A stretch of DNA of 64,000 nucleotides from Nansenia antarctica (taxonomy: Eukaryota > Chordata > Actinopteri > Argentiniformes > Microstomatidae), in assembly GCA_963989245.1 (NCBI GenBank), contig OZ022349.1, forward strand, positions 7,737,107-7,801,106. The letters are read 5' to 3'. The position numbers and the translations under genes are program-made. Below, in pieces: positions 21,124-35,000 of the stretch. The notes beneath the pieces were generated by a model that was not told where the DNA came from, made no database searches, and worked only from the letters and a program-made list of their open reading frames with translations. Numbering within the stretch: position 1 is the stretch's first letter; every line of letters starts with the position of its first letter.

Positions 21124-22962
21124 CAGTGGCGGATGGCCGATAGAGGGCGCTGGGGCGCCGCCCCCACCTTCACTTCCTAGTTGGGATTTTAAAAAAAAAA
21201 TAAGTTTTTTTTTAAAATAAACATTGTTTATTCACAAAATGCGGCTGATATTCTGTCGGCGCCTATCAGCATTCATTAAAAATCCTCCAATACAATAAAC
21301 ATTTTTATCTGTGTGTTTGTGTAAAACTCACTGTTAAAATACATAGGGGAAGGACGCGGGGCGCCGGTCAATTGCAAGTCTATGCCAGGACGAATACTTT
21401 TCACTTACACGTGAGCTGTAGCAGCGCTCCAATTGGCTGTCTCTATTTCTTGGCCAGGGCGCACAATTGTGCGTCCTCCTGAATCTCCGGTTGTATTGCA
21501 GACAATGCATTATGCTGAGGACTCCCGACTTCCGGTTTTCCGGACTTCGGGCTTCCGGAGTATTTTAAATGAACATTCGTAATGTCTGTCTCTGATGTTC
21601 ATGGTCAATTAAATCAGCCTATTTTGTGCAACTAATAATGTTCCCGCTAATGGGTTAACCAAGCAGCCTCGCACCTAACGTGCAAGCACCTATCTTCGAA
21701 CTATTCATAGCAATATGCGCGGGGCAAGGCGGAGGTACGGGTAAACACGGCTCATGTTCTGTCATCAAAGGTAAGAGTTGGTTTTCTTTAACTCAGCTGA
21801 TGCATTGTTGTGTTACAGACATGGTCTGGTTGTGTTTCTGACATGTTCTGGTTGTGTTTCTGACATGGTCTGGTTGTGTTTCTGACATGGTCTGGTTGTG
21901 TTACAGACATGGTCTGGTTGTGTTTCTGACATGGTCTGGTTGTGTTTCTGACATGGTCTGGTTGTGTTACAGACATGGTCTGGTTGTGTTTCTGACATGG
22001 TCTGGTTGTGTTTCTGACATGGTCTGGTTGTGTTTCTGACATGGTCTGGTTGTGTTTCTGACATGGTCTGGTTGTGTTTCTGACATGGTCTGGTTGTGTT
22101 ACAGACATGGTCTGGTTGTGTTTCTGACATGGTCTGGTTGTGTTTCTGACATGGTCTGGTTGTGTTACAGACATGGTCTGGTTGTGTTTCTGACATGGTC
22201 TGGTTGTGTTTCTGACATGGTCTGGTTGTGTTTCTGACATGGTCTGGTTGTGTTACTGACATGGTCTGGTTGTGTTTCTGACATGGTCTGGTTGTGTTTC
22301 TGACATGGTCTGGTTGTGTTTCTGACATGGTCTGGTTGTGTTTCTGACATGGTCTGGTTGTGTTTCTGACATGGTCTGGTTGTGTTTCTGACATGGTCTG
22401 GTTGTGTTTCTGACATGGTCTGGTTGTGTTTCTGACATGGTCTGGTTGTGATACATCATTGAATGTGTTGACCTGCTGTGATGTGTTGACCACCATCACT
22501 CTCCATCATCATCCATCATGTGTCTATGAAATAGATAGTACTGTACTACTGACTGCAGCATGCATCTCTGCTCATTGATGTAGCCATGTCACACAGACAC
22601 ATAGTACACATATTCATCTGCTACCTTTATTAACCTGAGTGTAGCTGTGAGGCCTGTACTAGCCTTGTTGACTAGACTTCCTCCTTGTCTGACACTGGGT
22701 ATTGGACCGTACCGACGTCCATAGACCGGTCACTCTTCCACCTCAGTGTCTGTAGTTGACAGGGTAACTTCTCCATGGCCCACACGGTCATTTTAAGGGT
22801 GAAAGTTGAAATTATACAATGGTTGTAACGCCAGTGCGTGTTTTATGCGCGTGCACGCGAAAAACAAATCGTGCACGCGAAAAAAAATCGCGCGCGCGAA
22901 AGAGGACCCCCCCCGCCACACTGCTGTGCCCCACCCAAATTTTTTTGCACCAGCCGCCACTG
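21124..22962. mobile_element. hAT-type non-autonomous element, 1.84 kb
   Basis: The termini are CAGTGGCGGATGG and, in reverse complement, CAGTGGCGGCTGG. They are flanked by a perfect 8-bp duplication CTTATCAC (21116-21123 and 22963-22970). No transposase frame is left. The centre is taken up by a 22-bp minisatellite; the ends are G+C-rich with runs of C and A. Confidence 0.88.
21818..22450 (+). repeat. 22-bp minisatellite, about 29 copies
   Basis: The unit 'acatggtctggttgtgtttc' plus two bases repeats for 630 bp with variants in which 'tttct' becomes 'ttaca' or 'ttact'. Copies alternate in a partly higher-order order. Long Ser-Glu-Thr-Gln-Pro-Asp-His frames on minus are by-products. Confidence 0.97.
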
Positions 22963-23528
22963 CTTATCACACGATGGGTACAGTACTTATTATCTACTAC
23001 GTGGGTGTGCGTGAGAGAGATGGGGGTGGAGAGACTGAACAGGTGAGTTAACTCACTAACTTAGCTCGCCCTGACGCTGACCTCTCCTGTACTTGTATCT
23101 TTGTTTGATACTGAAAAAGAGACAGATAATAACTTTAATGTTAATCAAGAATGTAACGTTACTGATATTGTGTTTTGAATGTAGCTGGCTAGTACAAAGT
23201 AGCAAGGTAGTTGCAATACAGCCAGCTTAAAAGCTAACGTTAGTGCTAGCTAGCTAGTATTCTAACTAATAATGCTGTTACTCACCCTCATAGTTGTGGA
23301 GGTAGCTCGAAATATACATCTTGAATCCCTTTTCTTTTTTGCTAGAATGGGCTACCGAGGAAGCGCTAACGATTCGATGTACGTCATCGACCGTGATTTT
23401 TGGGAGATCCTGTAAACAGCGAGTGTAAAAAGCCATCTCTTTCTGTAACAACAAACCAGACCGGAAGTTCTTACATCAGTAGACGCACCCGGAAGTTCCG
23501 CAGCGCGACGTTAATGCAACAAGCCTAT

Positions 23529-23832
23529 CCGCTTGTTAAGTCTGACGTCAAAAGTGACGTTTAACTATTTCCGAGTCCAAACCAGAAATTCTCCGCACCA
23601 GAGTACCTCTGAACTACAGCGGTAGAATGACAGTTTAATAGTTTTTTAGACTCGGATCTATTCATTCAACAAGGGACACAGCACTTTCCCGTTTTCTCCA
23701 TATTGTCAGGGTATTTGAGCCTCGGAAAAGCGCTATATAAATATAATTTATTATTATTATTATTTCTCCATTTCGAAGACAGCGCCTCAGCCAACGTTGG
23801 GACCCGGAAACACGTCACGACTTAACAAGCGG
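23529..23832. mobile_element. MITE with LINE-like insert, copy A
   Basis: The inverted ends are CCGCTTGTTAAGTC and GACTTAACAAGCGG. The interior is closely similar to 44391-44655 (shared blocks 'ctgacgtcaaa', 'tttttagactcggatctatt', 'agcactttcccgttttt', 'acccggaaacacgtcacgac'). At 23695-23765 lies 'gcgctatataaatataa' with TTA repeats, a LINE 3'-tail signature. From 22970 to 23528 I see nothing else assignable. Confidence 0.75.
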
Positions 23833-24100
23833 ATTGACAATTGACAATTGATTGACTCTTAACACACCTCACACCACAGGATTTTGTTATAGGAAAATGT
23901 TAAGATCCATCTGATAATCGGGCGTTTTCTGTCGTTTTCTGTCGTTTTCAGACATCCGAAAATCGCCCTGAAAATCCTTATGCGTGTACCCCGCATAAGT
24001 GTGACACGGGCATGACCGTATGAACACAAAGTGGTATTGCATTGTCATCGTCATCACCTGTTAATTATCACCAGGCTAATTGACTTCAAGGCAATTTGTA

Positions 24101-24208
<108 letters not shown>

Positions 24209-24779
24209 CAAGCGAGCGAGAGAGCAAGAAAGAGAGATCTGACAGAGTTGAACTTTGACCTTTGAGATTTGACCACAGAACGAACAATAGGCTACGACCG
24301 ACTGAAAGCACCTTTGGAATTTCTAATCTTCTTTAATCAATTTGGTGTTATATGGTGTTACCAAACAATGAGTGAGTGTGTGCATTGTTGGCTAATATGG
24401 ATTTGGCCAATTTGTTTAGCCAAACAATTTCTAATCTTAATGTACTGAAACAGTTTAAGGAGGTATAGTCCAGGTTTGTCACTATTTCATGGATGGTTTC
24501 TCTATTGTGGCTCTATTTTCAGAGCTTCACAGGTTCTTTGTGCATGACCTTGGTGCCTTCCATTGTCCATGGATTTGGTATCCCAAGGGTTAAATATTCC
24601 ACCTACACACAGACTGAATCTATGGGTTTGACAGTGAATCTAAAGGTGAAGGTTTGTCGCCCAATGTCATTGTCACAATTCATCGGGCTAGAGTTCTCCT
24701 CTCTACAAGGAGTCTATAGGAGCTCAAGTGGAGGATGTTTGAGGGTTGGTGTGAGGAGGGTGATGTGTCTTCTCTGTGC

Positions 24780-25150
24780 TCCATCCCCACAGCCCTCTAC
24801 TTCTTACAGGATCTGATTCAACACTCAATTACCCTTTGCACTACTGCCGTTTACAAATACTACCTTTGCACATACTTTTTTTTTTGTTGCACATTGCATA
24901 TACCTCCTTTGATATAGCCACTACTTATACATCTGCACATACCATACTGTACATAGCCACCTTAACTGTACATAGCTCATAGCTGTATATACCTCTAACT
25001 ACCGTACTTGCCATACTGTAGGCCTACCTATCTCTATCATGTCTTTTTTTTATATCACGTTTTATGTCACTATTTGCACTTCTGGTTAGATGCTAAACTG
25101 CATGTCGTTGTCTGGTACAATAAAGTTGAATCTAATCTAATCTAATCTAA
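24780..25150 (+). mobile_element. LINE 3' end with (TCTAA)n tail
   Basis: It ends 'acaataaagttgaatctaat' with ATCTA repeats and contains 'cttctggttagatgctaaac', as at 4440-4562. The upstream T-rich and 'tgcacat'-rich block is probably its 3' untranslated region; 24300-24780 may also belong to it but shows no protein similarity. From 25150 to 25985 I see nothing I can name. Confidence 0.65.
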
Positions 25151-25988
25151 CAAGGCAAGGCCATTGAGGGCTATCTGGCTGCCGTTTCGGCATACCATGT
25201 TGATGTGGGTGAGATGACAATCGGGCCATCACACTTTTGTTAGATTCACCACCCTGAGTAGGGTGGACCGCGGGGGGTACATTTCCATACACTCAAGGTT
25301 TTCTGTATGGGCTTTGGCAATCAGTATGGGCTTTGGCAATCAGTGGCTGGTTTGGCAATCCGTGGCTGCGCCACTAAAGATACAATCAGGGAGTTGTGAG
25401 ATGTCCACTAAAGATTTGACTACAGGCTCGTGATGAGGTGTATGACAGAATGAATTGTATGCAGCTTTTATAAGCTGGCTGGGGTGAGGTCAGCCATGCA
25501 AAGTGAAGAGGTCAATCATTTATTTTTCTATTTGAGAGTGCTGGCCATACTTATTAAACCACATGCTACACCATAACAAAGATGTGTAGGGCTCATAACA
25601 TGTGTAAATAAGGTTTATTTCACCAATTGGATTCGATCTTAGGGCCTCCTATGCTATACCAATGCCGTATATTTGCTGAGAATCAAGGAGCTTTTTCATC
25701 CTGTCATGCTTTTTCTTATGTCATGGTAATGTTAACAGCTGACATTAAGCGTTCGATGTCAAGTCGTGGTTCTTTTCATGAAATACTTATCACGAATTTG
25801 TGTGTACTATGTACTAAGAATAGGTTATACATGTGGCATGTAAGTGATTATGTCAGCAGTGCTCTTCAAATAAAGTGTTGTGTCTGATGCTGATGTGTGA
25901 AGTCCTAGTGTAAATGCTCTTGTAGTTTTTAGAGGGTTTGTTAATTGGTTAGGTAATGTCTCCCCGCCACCTCTCAGGGGAGGTGGGT

Positions 25989-25996
25989 ATTTAAAC
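25989..25996 (+). promoter_or_regulatory. Possible TATA box of gucy2g
   Basis: The motif TATTTAAA lies about 50-58 bases before the start codon at 26047. The spacing fits a short 5' leader, but no transcription start is proven. Confidence 0.3.
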
Positions 25997-26046
25997 CTCT
26001 GGCAGTATGAAAGCCACCATCGGTCCGCTTGTGGGTTGTAAGACTG

Positions 26047-29000
26047 ATGACAGGGATGCCGCTCACTCTGCTCTCTCCCCAGGTGTCCTTGACTCTGCTC
26101 GTGCTGCTGCTGGCCGCTGCCTCGGTCCCCGCCGACAGCACCAACAGGACCAATTTACCAACCTCCAGGCTACTGATAGGCTTCCAAGCCCCCTGGAACA
26201 TGTCCTTGCCCTTCAGTGCGCCGCGGCTGGGCTCGGCCATACAGATAGCTGTGGACAAAGTCAACAAGCCTTCCTTTCTGGGGAACTACAGTCTGGATTT
26301 TGTTTACATGGACACTGACTGTGACGCCAAGGCCTCCCTGGGAGCGTTCATTCACCAGGTGTGGAAGGAGAACGTGTCAGCGCTGTTTGGTCCTGCTTGT
26401 TCAGAGGAGGCTGAGGTAGGCTGCTCTGTTGATGAGATACTAGATGTATACTAGATGTACTGAACTTTATATGTAAATATTGACTATGAATTTGTCTTGT
26501 GGTTATATGTGTACATTGTCCATTGTGATAGTCATGTGTAATGTGTGTATGTTTGATGTAACTGACACTGCTGTATTGAGGTTTTCCATCTGTACCTGAT
26601 CTGACAACAAATTCCACCGACCTTGGTCGTGTGGTCAATAAACGGTTAAACGATAAAGTGCATGGATTGAAATAGATAGAGGGCGCACTTTGTTCAATTA
26701 ATTCATTCAATATGTACATTTATAAAAGGGTGAGTGGATACTTTAAGCAGCTGAGACATAAAGTACACTTCCTTTATAATGGTTAACATACAACAATGTT
26801 TCTATCCAAAGTGTAAATATTTCAGAAGTTTTCAGACCTCAGAATGCAAAATAGGCCTAATGAGTCAAGATGAGTCTATCTCCAAGCTATCTGTTACTGC
26901 ATGTACATCCAGCAGCATAATGTTGAAACCACATATCAATATAAAGCTTAGAACCATTTAATTATATGATTTTTATTTAGTACCTATCTTTTCCATTCAT
27001 TTGCAATGGAGGCATATAGTGTATATAGTGTATATATACAGTAGCTGGATCAACACTTTAGACCACGGAAAAACATCTGAAGGACTGATTTGCCTGCTAT
27101 TGAGGCGGATACATTTGATGAAAACATTTGAAAACAATGAAAACATTTGCATCCAAATCGAAGGCGATGCATAATTAGAGCATTGAAAGTTGAGTTGTTG
27201 TTTGATTGTCGTATCAGTAAGCTGAATGTTTGCAGTATTTTCTTTGTGTCCTCTCATACATTGCTCTACAGGTCACTGGTCTTATTGCGTCCACCTGGAA
27301 CATCCCAATGTTTGGCTTTGTCGGACAAACCTCTAAAATTGACAACAATGACATTTATGACACTTATGTCAACGTTGTGCCCCCCTTTAAAAGAAGCGGA
27401 GAAGTCTTAATCAAGACACTGCAGTACTTTGGGTGGAACAAAGTGGGCATGATCGGAGGGGGATTAGAATCAAACACATGGGACAAAGTTGACGCTCTGT
27501 GGAAGTCTGTCGAGGATCAGCTCAAAGCTGAAGCCACAGTGATGGCGAGTGTCAAATTTGACACCAGCAATCTTTTACTTGTCGCCAAAAATATCAAGTA
27601 CATCTCGACACTTGCAAGAGGTAAATAAGTATACACCCCTCCCACACTATCCTCATGTATTATAGAACTGTGTGTAGTATGTCTTGTTCATGTATGATCA
27701 GTATAATTTAAGTAAAATTATAATAATTCATAATGAATATAATTATTCAGTAAAAGAAAAATTACCCATTCAAAAGTTGTAATTGACTGTGTATTATACG
27801 TTTATATTTATGTATGTACTGTCAAACAGATGTCAAAGTAGACCCCTATGCTGTCTTAAATGGTATTGAACCCTGAACATAAGCTACCGTACAGACCAAA
27901 AGTCAACCAGGCGTTTTTTGGGTCTCAGGATAGGTATACAGTATCAGCACAGTATCTCCTCCCTCCATGACACAGTTTGTATGGTTCTTATTGTTACTTC
28001 TCCTCTACAGTGATTGTGATAGTGACAAATAAAGAAGATGCTATGACGCTATTACAGCAAGCTGAGAAGCAGGGCCTGATGAATGGAAACTATGTGTTTT
28101 TCCTTCTGCAGCATTTTGAGGTATTTAACAATGTGGTGAGTGCATCTATCACACGTCTGTTGAAATACATAATAATAATAATAATAATACATTTCTTTTA
28201 TAAGGCGCCTTTCATGGCACTCAAGGTCGCCGATACAATACATACATTGTACAATACATTATATACATACAATACATTATACAATACATACATACAATAC
28301 ATACATTGTATAAGCGTTGACCACGTAACCGCAGGGTTCCCGGTTCGATTCCGCCTGCGGACATATCCTGCATGTCATCCCTTCTCTCTCTCTCTCTCTC
28401 ACCCATCCTTCCTGTCATATCTCTACTATCACAATAAAAAGAAGAAAAAAAAGTGAAATACATTAAATAAATACTGTACTGTGGTTGGTACACACAGTTG
28501 GGTACATAATGTACACACAGTTAGGGTACATAAGGTTGCAGAGAAATAGGAAATGTTAGAATAGGTATAGCATAGCATAGAGTACAGCACAGTGTTTTAT
28601 CTGTACAGTATAGTATAGTGGATAGTGTACATAGCCTTTATTTATGTAAACCAGCTCCTTTCCCTTCTTGTTTTTTAGTTTTTTTTTTCTTTCCTAGCAC
28701 CAGGGGAGCCCCCCCCTCCCAAATTTTGTTGTTTGGTACCTGTACTATAGCAATGACAATAAAGACCATTCATTCATTCATTCATTCATTCATTCATTCA
28801 TTCATTGTACACGAGTACATAGTGTTACCACCAGAAACACATTCGCTGCTGTACTGTCAAAACTATTGTCACAGAGCAGATAACTCCACTGCCAAAGGCT
28901 TTTCTTTTTCTTTCCATAGGTCCTTGTTAGAAGATTGCATTAAGTTGGTGCTAGGCATGGCACAGTGCTGTAGCATCACTATGTGCAATATGACAACCCT

Positions 29001-32000
29001 CGGGTACATAAGGTTCAGAGATAGGAAATGTTAGAATAATAGGTATAGCATAGCATAGAGTACAGCACAGTGTTTTATTTGTATAGTATAGTATAGTGGA
29101 TAGTGTACATAGCCTTTATTTATGTAAACCAGCTCTTTTCCCTTCTTGTTTTTAGTTTTTTTCCTAGCACCAGGGGAGCCCCCCCTCCCAAATGTCGTTG
29201 TATGGTACCTGTACTATATCAATGATAATAAAGACCATTCATTCATTCATCATCCTATGTTACAGCTAGAAGTCAGACTTTACCACAGCAACACATGCTG
29301 CTGGCACTTCTTTTTTTAAAGCCCCTATTTTTATATTATGTAATATGTCATCAGTCCTTCACCCACATAAACATAATGTAAAATTCAACAAAAATGTTCA
29401 TGCTGTCATAGCTGGCATGTGTGGCAGGATGTTAACTCAAGTATGACCTCTGCTGTTCACTCAGTACACTACAACTCTGCATGTCAAGGTTAGATATTGC
29501 AGAACCAATTAAATGGACTGACTTATATCGCGCCTTGTTCCAAAGTGCTTTACAATTGCCTCTCATTCACGAGCAAGCTACCATGCAAGGCACCGGCCCG
29601 CTCATTGGGAGCAACTTGGGGTTCAGTGTCTTGCCCAAGGACATCTCAACATGTGGCCAGCCGGGGTTCGAACTGCCGATCTGCCGACCTCGCAATCATT
29701 AGACGCCGGCTCTACCTCCTGCGCCACAGTATTAAGATTCTGCAACTAATGTAACTTTAAAGTCTGTATACTTTGACAGGTTTACCTTGTGAGTCATTAG
29801 TGGGTCCAACTATTAGTCCATGTCCAGCTATTGAAATCCGTCATTATTATTTCTATTATTCACCTTCTATGAATGAATGAATGAATGAATGAATGAATGA
29901 ATGAATGAATGAATGGTCTTTATTGTCATTAATATAGTACAGGTACCAAACAACGAAATTTGGGAGGGGGGGCTCCCCTGGTGCTAGGAAAAAAAAACTA
30001 AAAACAAGAAGGGAAAAGAGCTGGTTTACATAAATAAAGGCTATGTACACTATCCACTATACTATACTATACAAATAAAACACTGTGCTGTACACTATGC
30101 TATGCTATACCTATTCTAACATTTCCTATCTCTGAACCTTATGTACCCGAGGGTTGTCATATTGCACATAGTGTTATTGCACATTCATTTAAAGTGTCGC
30201 AGTTTGCAGGTTTGAAATGTTCACAGTTGTGTTTCAGTATTGCACTTGATTTCAATCTAGTAGCTGCCATCAAATTCTACCATTTAAGCAAGAAATATTC
30301 ATCCAGCTTTAAAATGTGTAGCAGTGAGTTGCTTGACTTTTTATGTAATGTATTAAGCTATATTCAAATTACAGGTCTATTGGTTCCATTGGGCCTAAGA
30401 TTTTCCACTTGGCCTAACTCTTAGACCACTTGAGCTTAAAACAACGAATCAGCTATTTAAAAAAAAATCTGACTAATCTTTGTTCCACCTCTGACTAAAG
30501 CAGGACATTCTGTGGAAATATGCCGAAAGGACTGACCAGGCAGCCATGAAGGCCTTCGACATGACTTTTATCATTGGCCAGAAGTTCTACGACGGTTATG
30601 AATACTATGATTTCTTTGAACAAGTCTATGAGAGGCTGAAGACAAATCCTTTTTATAGCAACCTTTCATCGGAAAGAGAGGTGAGAAAATGTAATAATTC
30701 GCACAATTAAGTGTGACACTAAAGTCTATTTTATTCTGTCATAAGCATGGCAAAACAGATGTCATACAGACTGTTTCCTGACCATGTGACTTGAACAGGA
30801 AAAACCCCAAGCCCTCCCATGATAGGGATAATATTATTATGATTACCATTATATCAAATGACACAAAACATGAATACTTGAATACTATCATTATCCATAT
30901 GGTTAACACTAACGTTCAGTAATAAAGTATTTGTAAACTATTTGTAAACAATTTACTCCCAATGTATTAATCAGTAGTACATGATTAGACAGTAAGCAAT
31001 CTATAAATATTAATGTAGGCATTTATAAACACTATTTTACCTGATTTATTAATTATTTATAGGGAGTTTATAAGGAGTTATTATTGACTCAACATAATTT
31101 ATACAGCATTTGTTAATGGTTGGCTCACACTTTATCTATATATCTTTATAAATGTATATATATACAGTATACCATGAATTGGATATCCACTTATTGTTAA
31201 TGAGTGCACTTACTAATACCTCAGTTGACGAGGTATCAATCAATCAATCAATCAATCAAATGTAGGGGATATAGGGTGGAGTAGACTCAGCCTGGAAGAT
31301 TTCAGGAAGTGGATTCTAGTTTTGAGGGGGGCCTGGGACAGATTAAAGTCTGTTGAAAATGTAAAATCTGATGCATTAAATAGTAGGAGAGAGGCCCCTA
31401 GCTGGCCCATCCAAGGGACATCTAAAGCACATTTAAAGACAGGGCCAGCCCCGCCCCACCTTACACCGGGTCCACTCTATGGCGGCCCCCGACCCACAGA
31501 CAATGACTGCAGTTACCCCTGAGCAACCACCACCGAAGCCTGGGCCCCTTGCCTGCACGGGGACGGAGAGCAATGGCAACGTCTCACCCACCAGCACCTG
31601 CTCACCCTCTGGGATGAGGGGAGCACGGATTCATGGATTCCACCCCAACAGCAAACAACAGCCTTTGGACCAATGGCAACCTTGTCGCATTCCTGCATAG
31701 GGTAGGTAGGTGCAGCTGCCAGGGCAGCCCAGCCTCCACATCACCAGAAGGTGTCCTACTAACCAGCCAGCCAGCCAGCCTTACTAACCAGCCAGCAAGC
31801 CAGCCTTACTAACCAGCAAGCAAGCCAGCCCTACTAACCAGTCAACAAGCCAGCCCTACTAACCAGCCAGCAAACCAGCCCTACTAACCAGCCAGCCAAC
31901 CAGCTCTACTAACCAGTCAACAAGCCAGCCCTACTAACCACCCAGCGAGCCAGCCTTACTAACCACCCAGCAAGCCAGCCCTACTAACCAGCCAGCTAGC

Positions 32001-35000
32001 CAGCCCTACTAACCAGCCAGCCAGCCAGCCCTACTAACCACCCAGCGAGCCAGCATTACTAACCACCCAGCTAGCCAGCCTTACTAACCACCCAGCGAGC
32101 CAGCCTTACTAACCACCCAGCGAGCCAGCCTTACTAACCACCCAGCGAGCCAGCCTTACTAACCACCCAGCTAGCCAGCCTTACTAACCACCCAGCGAGC
32201 CAGCCTTACTAACCACCCAGCTAGCCAGCCTTACTAACCACCCAGCGAGCCAGCCTTACTAACCAACCAGCTAGCCAGCCTTACTAACCACCCAGCGAGC
32301 CAGCATTACTAACCACCCAGCTAGCCAGCCTTACTAACCACCCAGCTAGCCAGCCTTACTAACCACCCAGCTAGCCAGCCTTACTAACCACCCAGCTAGC
32401 CAGCCTTACTAACCACCCAGCTAGCCAGCCTTACTAACCAGTAACCACCCAGCAAGCCAGCCCCAAGCAGAGACAGCAAGGATGGTATATCACCGGGCTA
32501 GGACTTCTAATCTAAAATACTTTATTCAACAGTTAGTTCCGACCAAGTAATTTGATTGGACAAGAGGCATTCCATGAGTGACGATATACAGTATAACAGT
32601 ACTGGGACTTTTAACTATAGGCTATGTATCACTCCGCCGCACAGGTGTTCTATTAAATGACCGTTTATTTTTCAAAGTAGCTAGCCTGCGGATGTTTGTG
32701 TTCAGGTTACTAGGCAAAAGTCCAGTTGAAGTTCAGTTGCGGAACTATTTTTTGTTGGCGGAGCCAAAATAAATGATTAAATAAACAAACAAATAATAAT
32801 CTGTTGTCGCTCATTACTGTTAACTAATAAATGGTGCTGTAGAACTGTTGTATAAAAGCAATATCACACTCGAGGTCCTATATAACATAGTATAACAATA
32901 GTATAACAGCACTCCCTCTCGTGTGATATTGCTTAAGTACGTCACAGCCCGCCCCACCAGAGGGACAAATGCCTTATAAATGTTCTCATTAGTCATAATA
33001 ACACCTTCATGAATCAATCGTTTTAAAATTATAAAATGCATAACTCACAATTTACAGATTGATTACTGACATTTACTAATGTAGAGGGATACTGGTTAAT
33101 AAATGGTGAGTTTAACAGTTAAAATGATTCCCCAATCTTTTTAACGAGAGCTACTGTATATTAAAGCATTGAATCCTGCTGTGATCTCCAGGTCAGCCTG
33201 TACTCTGTGTACCTGCACGACGCGGTCCTGCTGTACGCCATGGGGCTGAAAGAGGTCCTGAAGAATGGCAAAGACCCTCACGACGGGCGGGAGCTGCTCA
33301 AGAGACTGAAGAACAAGAACAACATCCGATTCTACGGTAATAGTCATCCCTACCATCGCAAGTTTTCAAGTTTCAAGTTTGCTTTTATTGGTCACATGTA
33401 CAGTACAGTGAAATGCTTTGTTCTGTACAGGCCCCCCCTTGAGAATGTGCTTCATACATAATTTACCAGTAATTAAAGATAAAATAAAATAAAATAAGTC
33501 ATAAGTATGGTGTAACACCTACTATACACTATACAATACACTATACACTATACAATACACGATATACAAGTACAAGAGAAATCAGTAATAAGAAGATAAA
33601 ATAAGTAATAAATACACAATAAGTGTAGCGCTATACACTATACACTGTACAAACACCCCATACAATACACAATGTACAATCTAAAGTACAGAGGTAAAAG
33701 AATGCCACGCAAACAATGAGGTGTAAATAAAATGCTAATGAGGTGTGGTGTAGTGCAATTCGCTTGATGGATGTATAAATATGGTGTAGTGGTGTTTAAA
33801 TATGTTTAAATATGGTGTAAAGTGTTTAAAGTGTCTGAGTGGGTGTTAAGGTGAGTGTAGTTTTAAAGTGAGTGTGTGCATGTGGATGCCTAGTGAGTGT
33901 AGGTGGATGGTTTGGTTTTTACTTAGAGTCATTGAGAGTCATTGAGCATCCTGATGGCCTGGGGATAGAAGCTCCTTTTGAGTCTCTCTGTGCTGGCCAT
34001 GAGACTCCTGTAGCGCTTGCCTGACACAGTGCAATCCAACCATGATAATGATTACATTTTTAAATTTTTGGCATTTAGCAGACGCCTTATTCCAAAGCGA
34101 CTTACAATCGATACATTTGACTAAGCAAGTGAATCATCAATCCACCAGTCGTAGCAGGAAGAGTAATCTAGCTCAGGCCCGGGGCCATTGGCAGTCTCTG
34201 TGATAGAAGGGGGGGGGAAAGTAAAAAACAAAAAAGGAGGGTTTTTTGCAGTTTTTTTTATTATAGACAGTGGAGAAACAGAGAAACAGTACAAGGGGGG
34301 CAGTAGAAGTCTTAGGGGACACAGTAGAGGGGAAAAGCAGGTGTCTCAGGAGACGCAGTGCTGGGGGGTAGTAGATGATGATGATGATGATGATGTTTGT
34401 AGGGATTTTATCAAAAATGATGGTCTTGAAGATACAGATGACAAACGACAGACTCAGAGATCTCTTTCTTAGTTGAATGAATACGACCGGTCGGGAAGAA
34501 GTATAGGGTTCAGTCTTCAAAGTATAAAGTCCACATACATGAGTTTATATAGTCTTCAGAGACAAAGAACTGTTATTCAGCCTATAGGATTTGTACACGT
34601 TCAATTACATAAGCATCCTATATGAATATTAAGCAGTATGGTTCATGGCCATTAGGTAACACACAGAAACTGGACACTGAGACACTTTAGGTCAAAGCTC
34701 ACCTTAAAGTGGTTGTAACTCTCTAGTAAAGTTATGGTCTGTCTTAGGGCTCTTACTAACAACAGATGATAGAGGACCCCAAGAAGAAGTCCAACCACAG
34801 TTCAACGACATAAATAAAGATGATCAACTTACTAGGGAGAGTGAACATGTGAAACCACTTAATGACTTATGTCTCGACTACTCATTATACAAAATACACT
34901 ATTTAATGAAATAAAACACAACTAAAACTAGATAAAATACATAGCTTAACTTTCAGCCATTACCCATCATGTTGAGGATAATGGTGATGAAATTCGGCAT

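Noticed and set aside
21788..22499. CRISPR-like regular repeats
   Set aside because: The 22-bp units are contiguous with no unique spacers, inside a eukaryotic hAT element. It is a minisatellite.
26029..26046. Earlier non-ATG start for gucy2g
   Set aside because: The first in-frame ATG at 26047 gives a normal signal peptide; the upstream TTG has no support.
31322..31700. G+C-rich frames (66-73 codons) in gucy2g intron 4
   Set aside because: Short, overlapping on both strands, without known motifs and next to a minisatellite.
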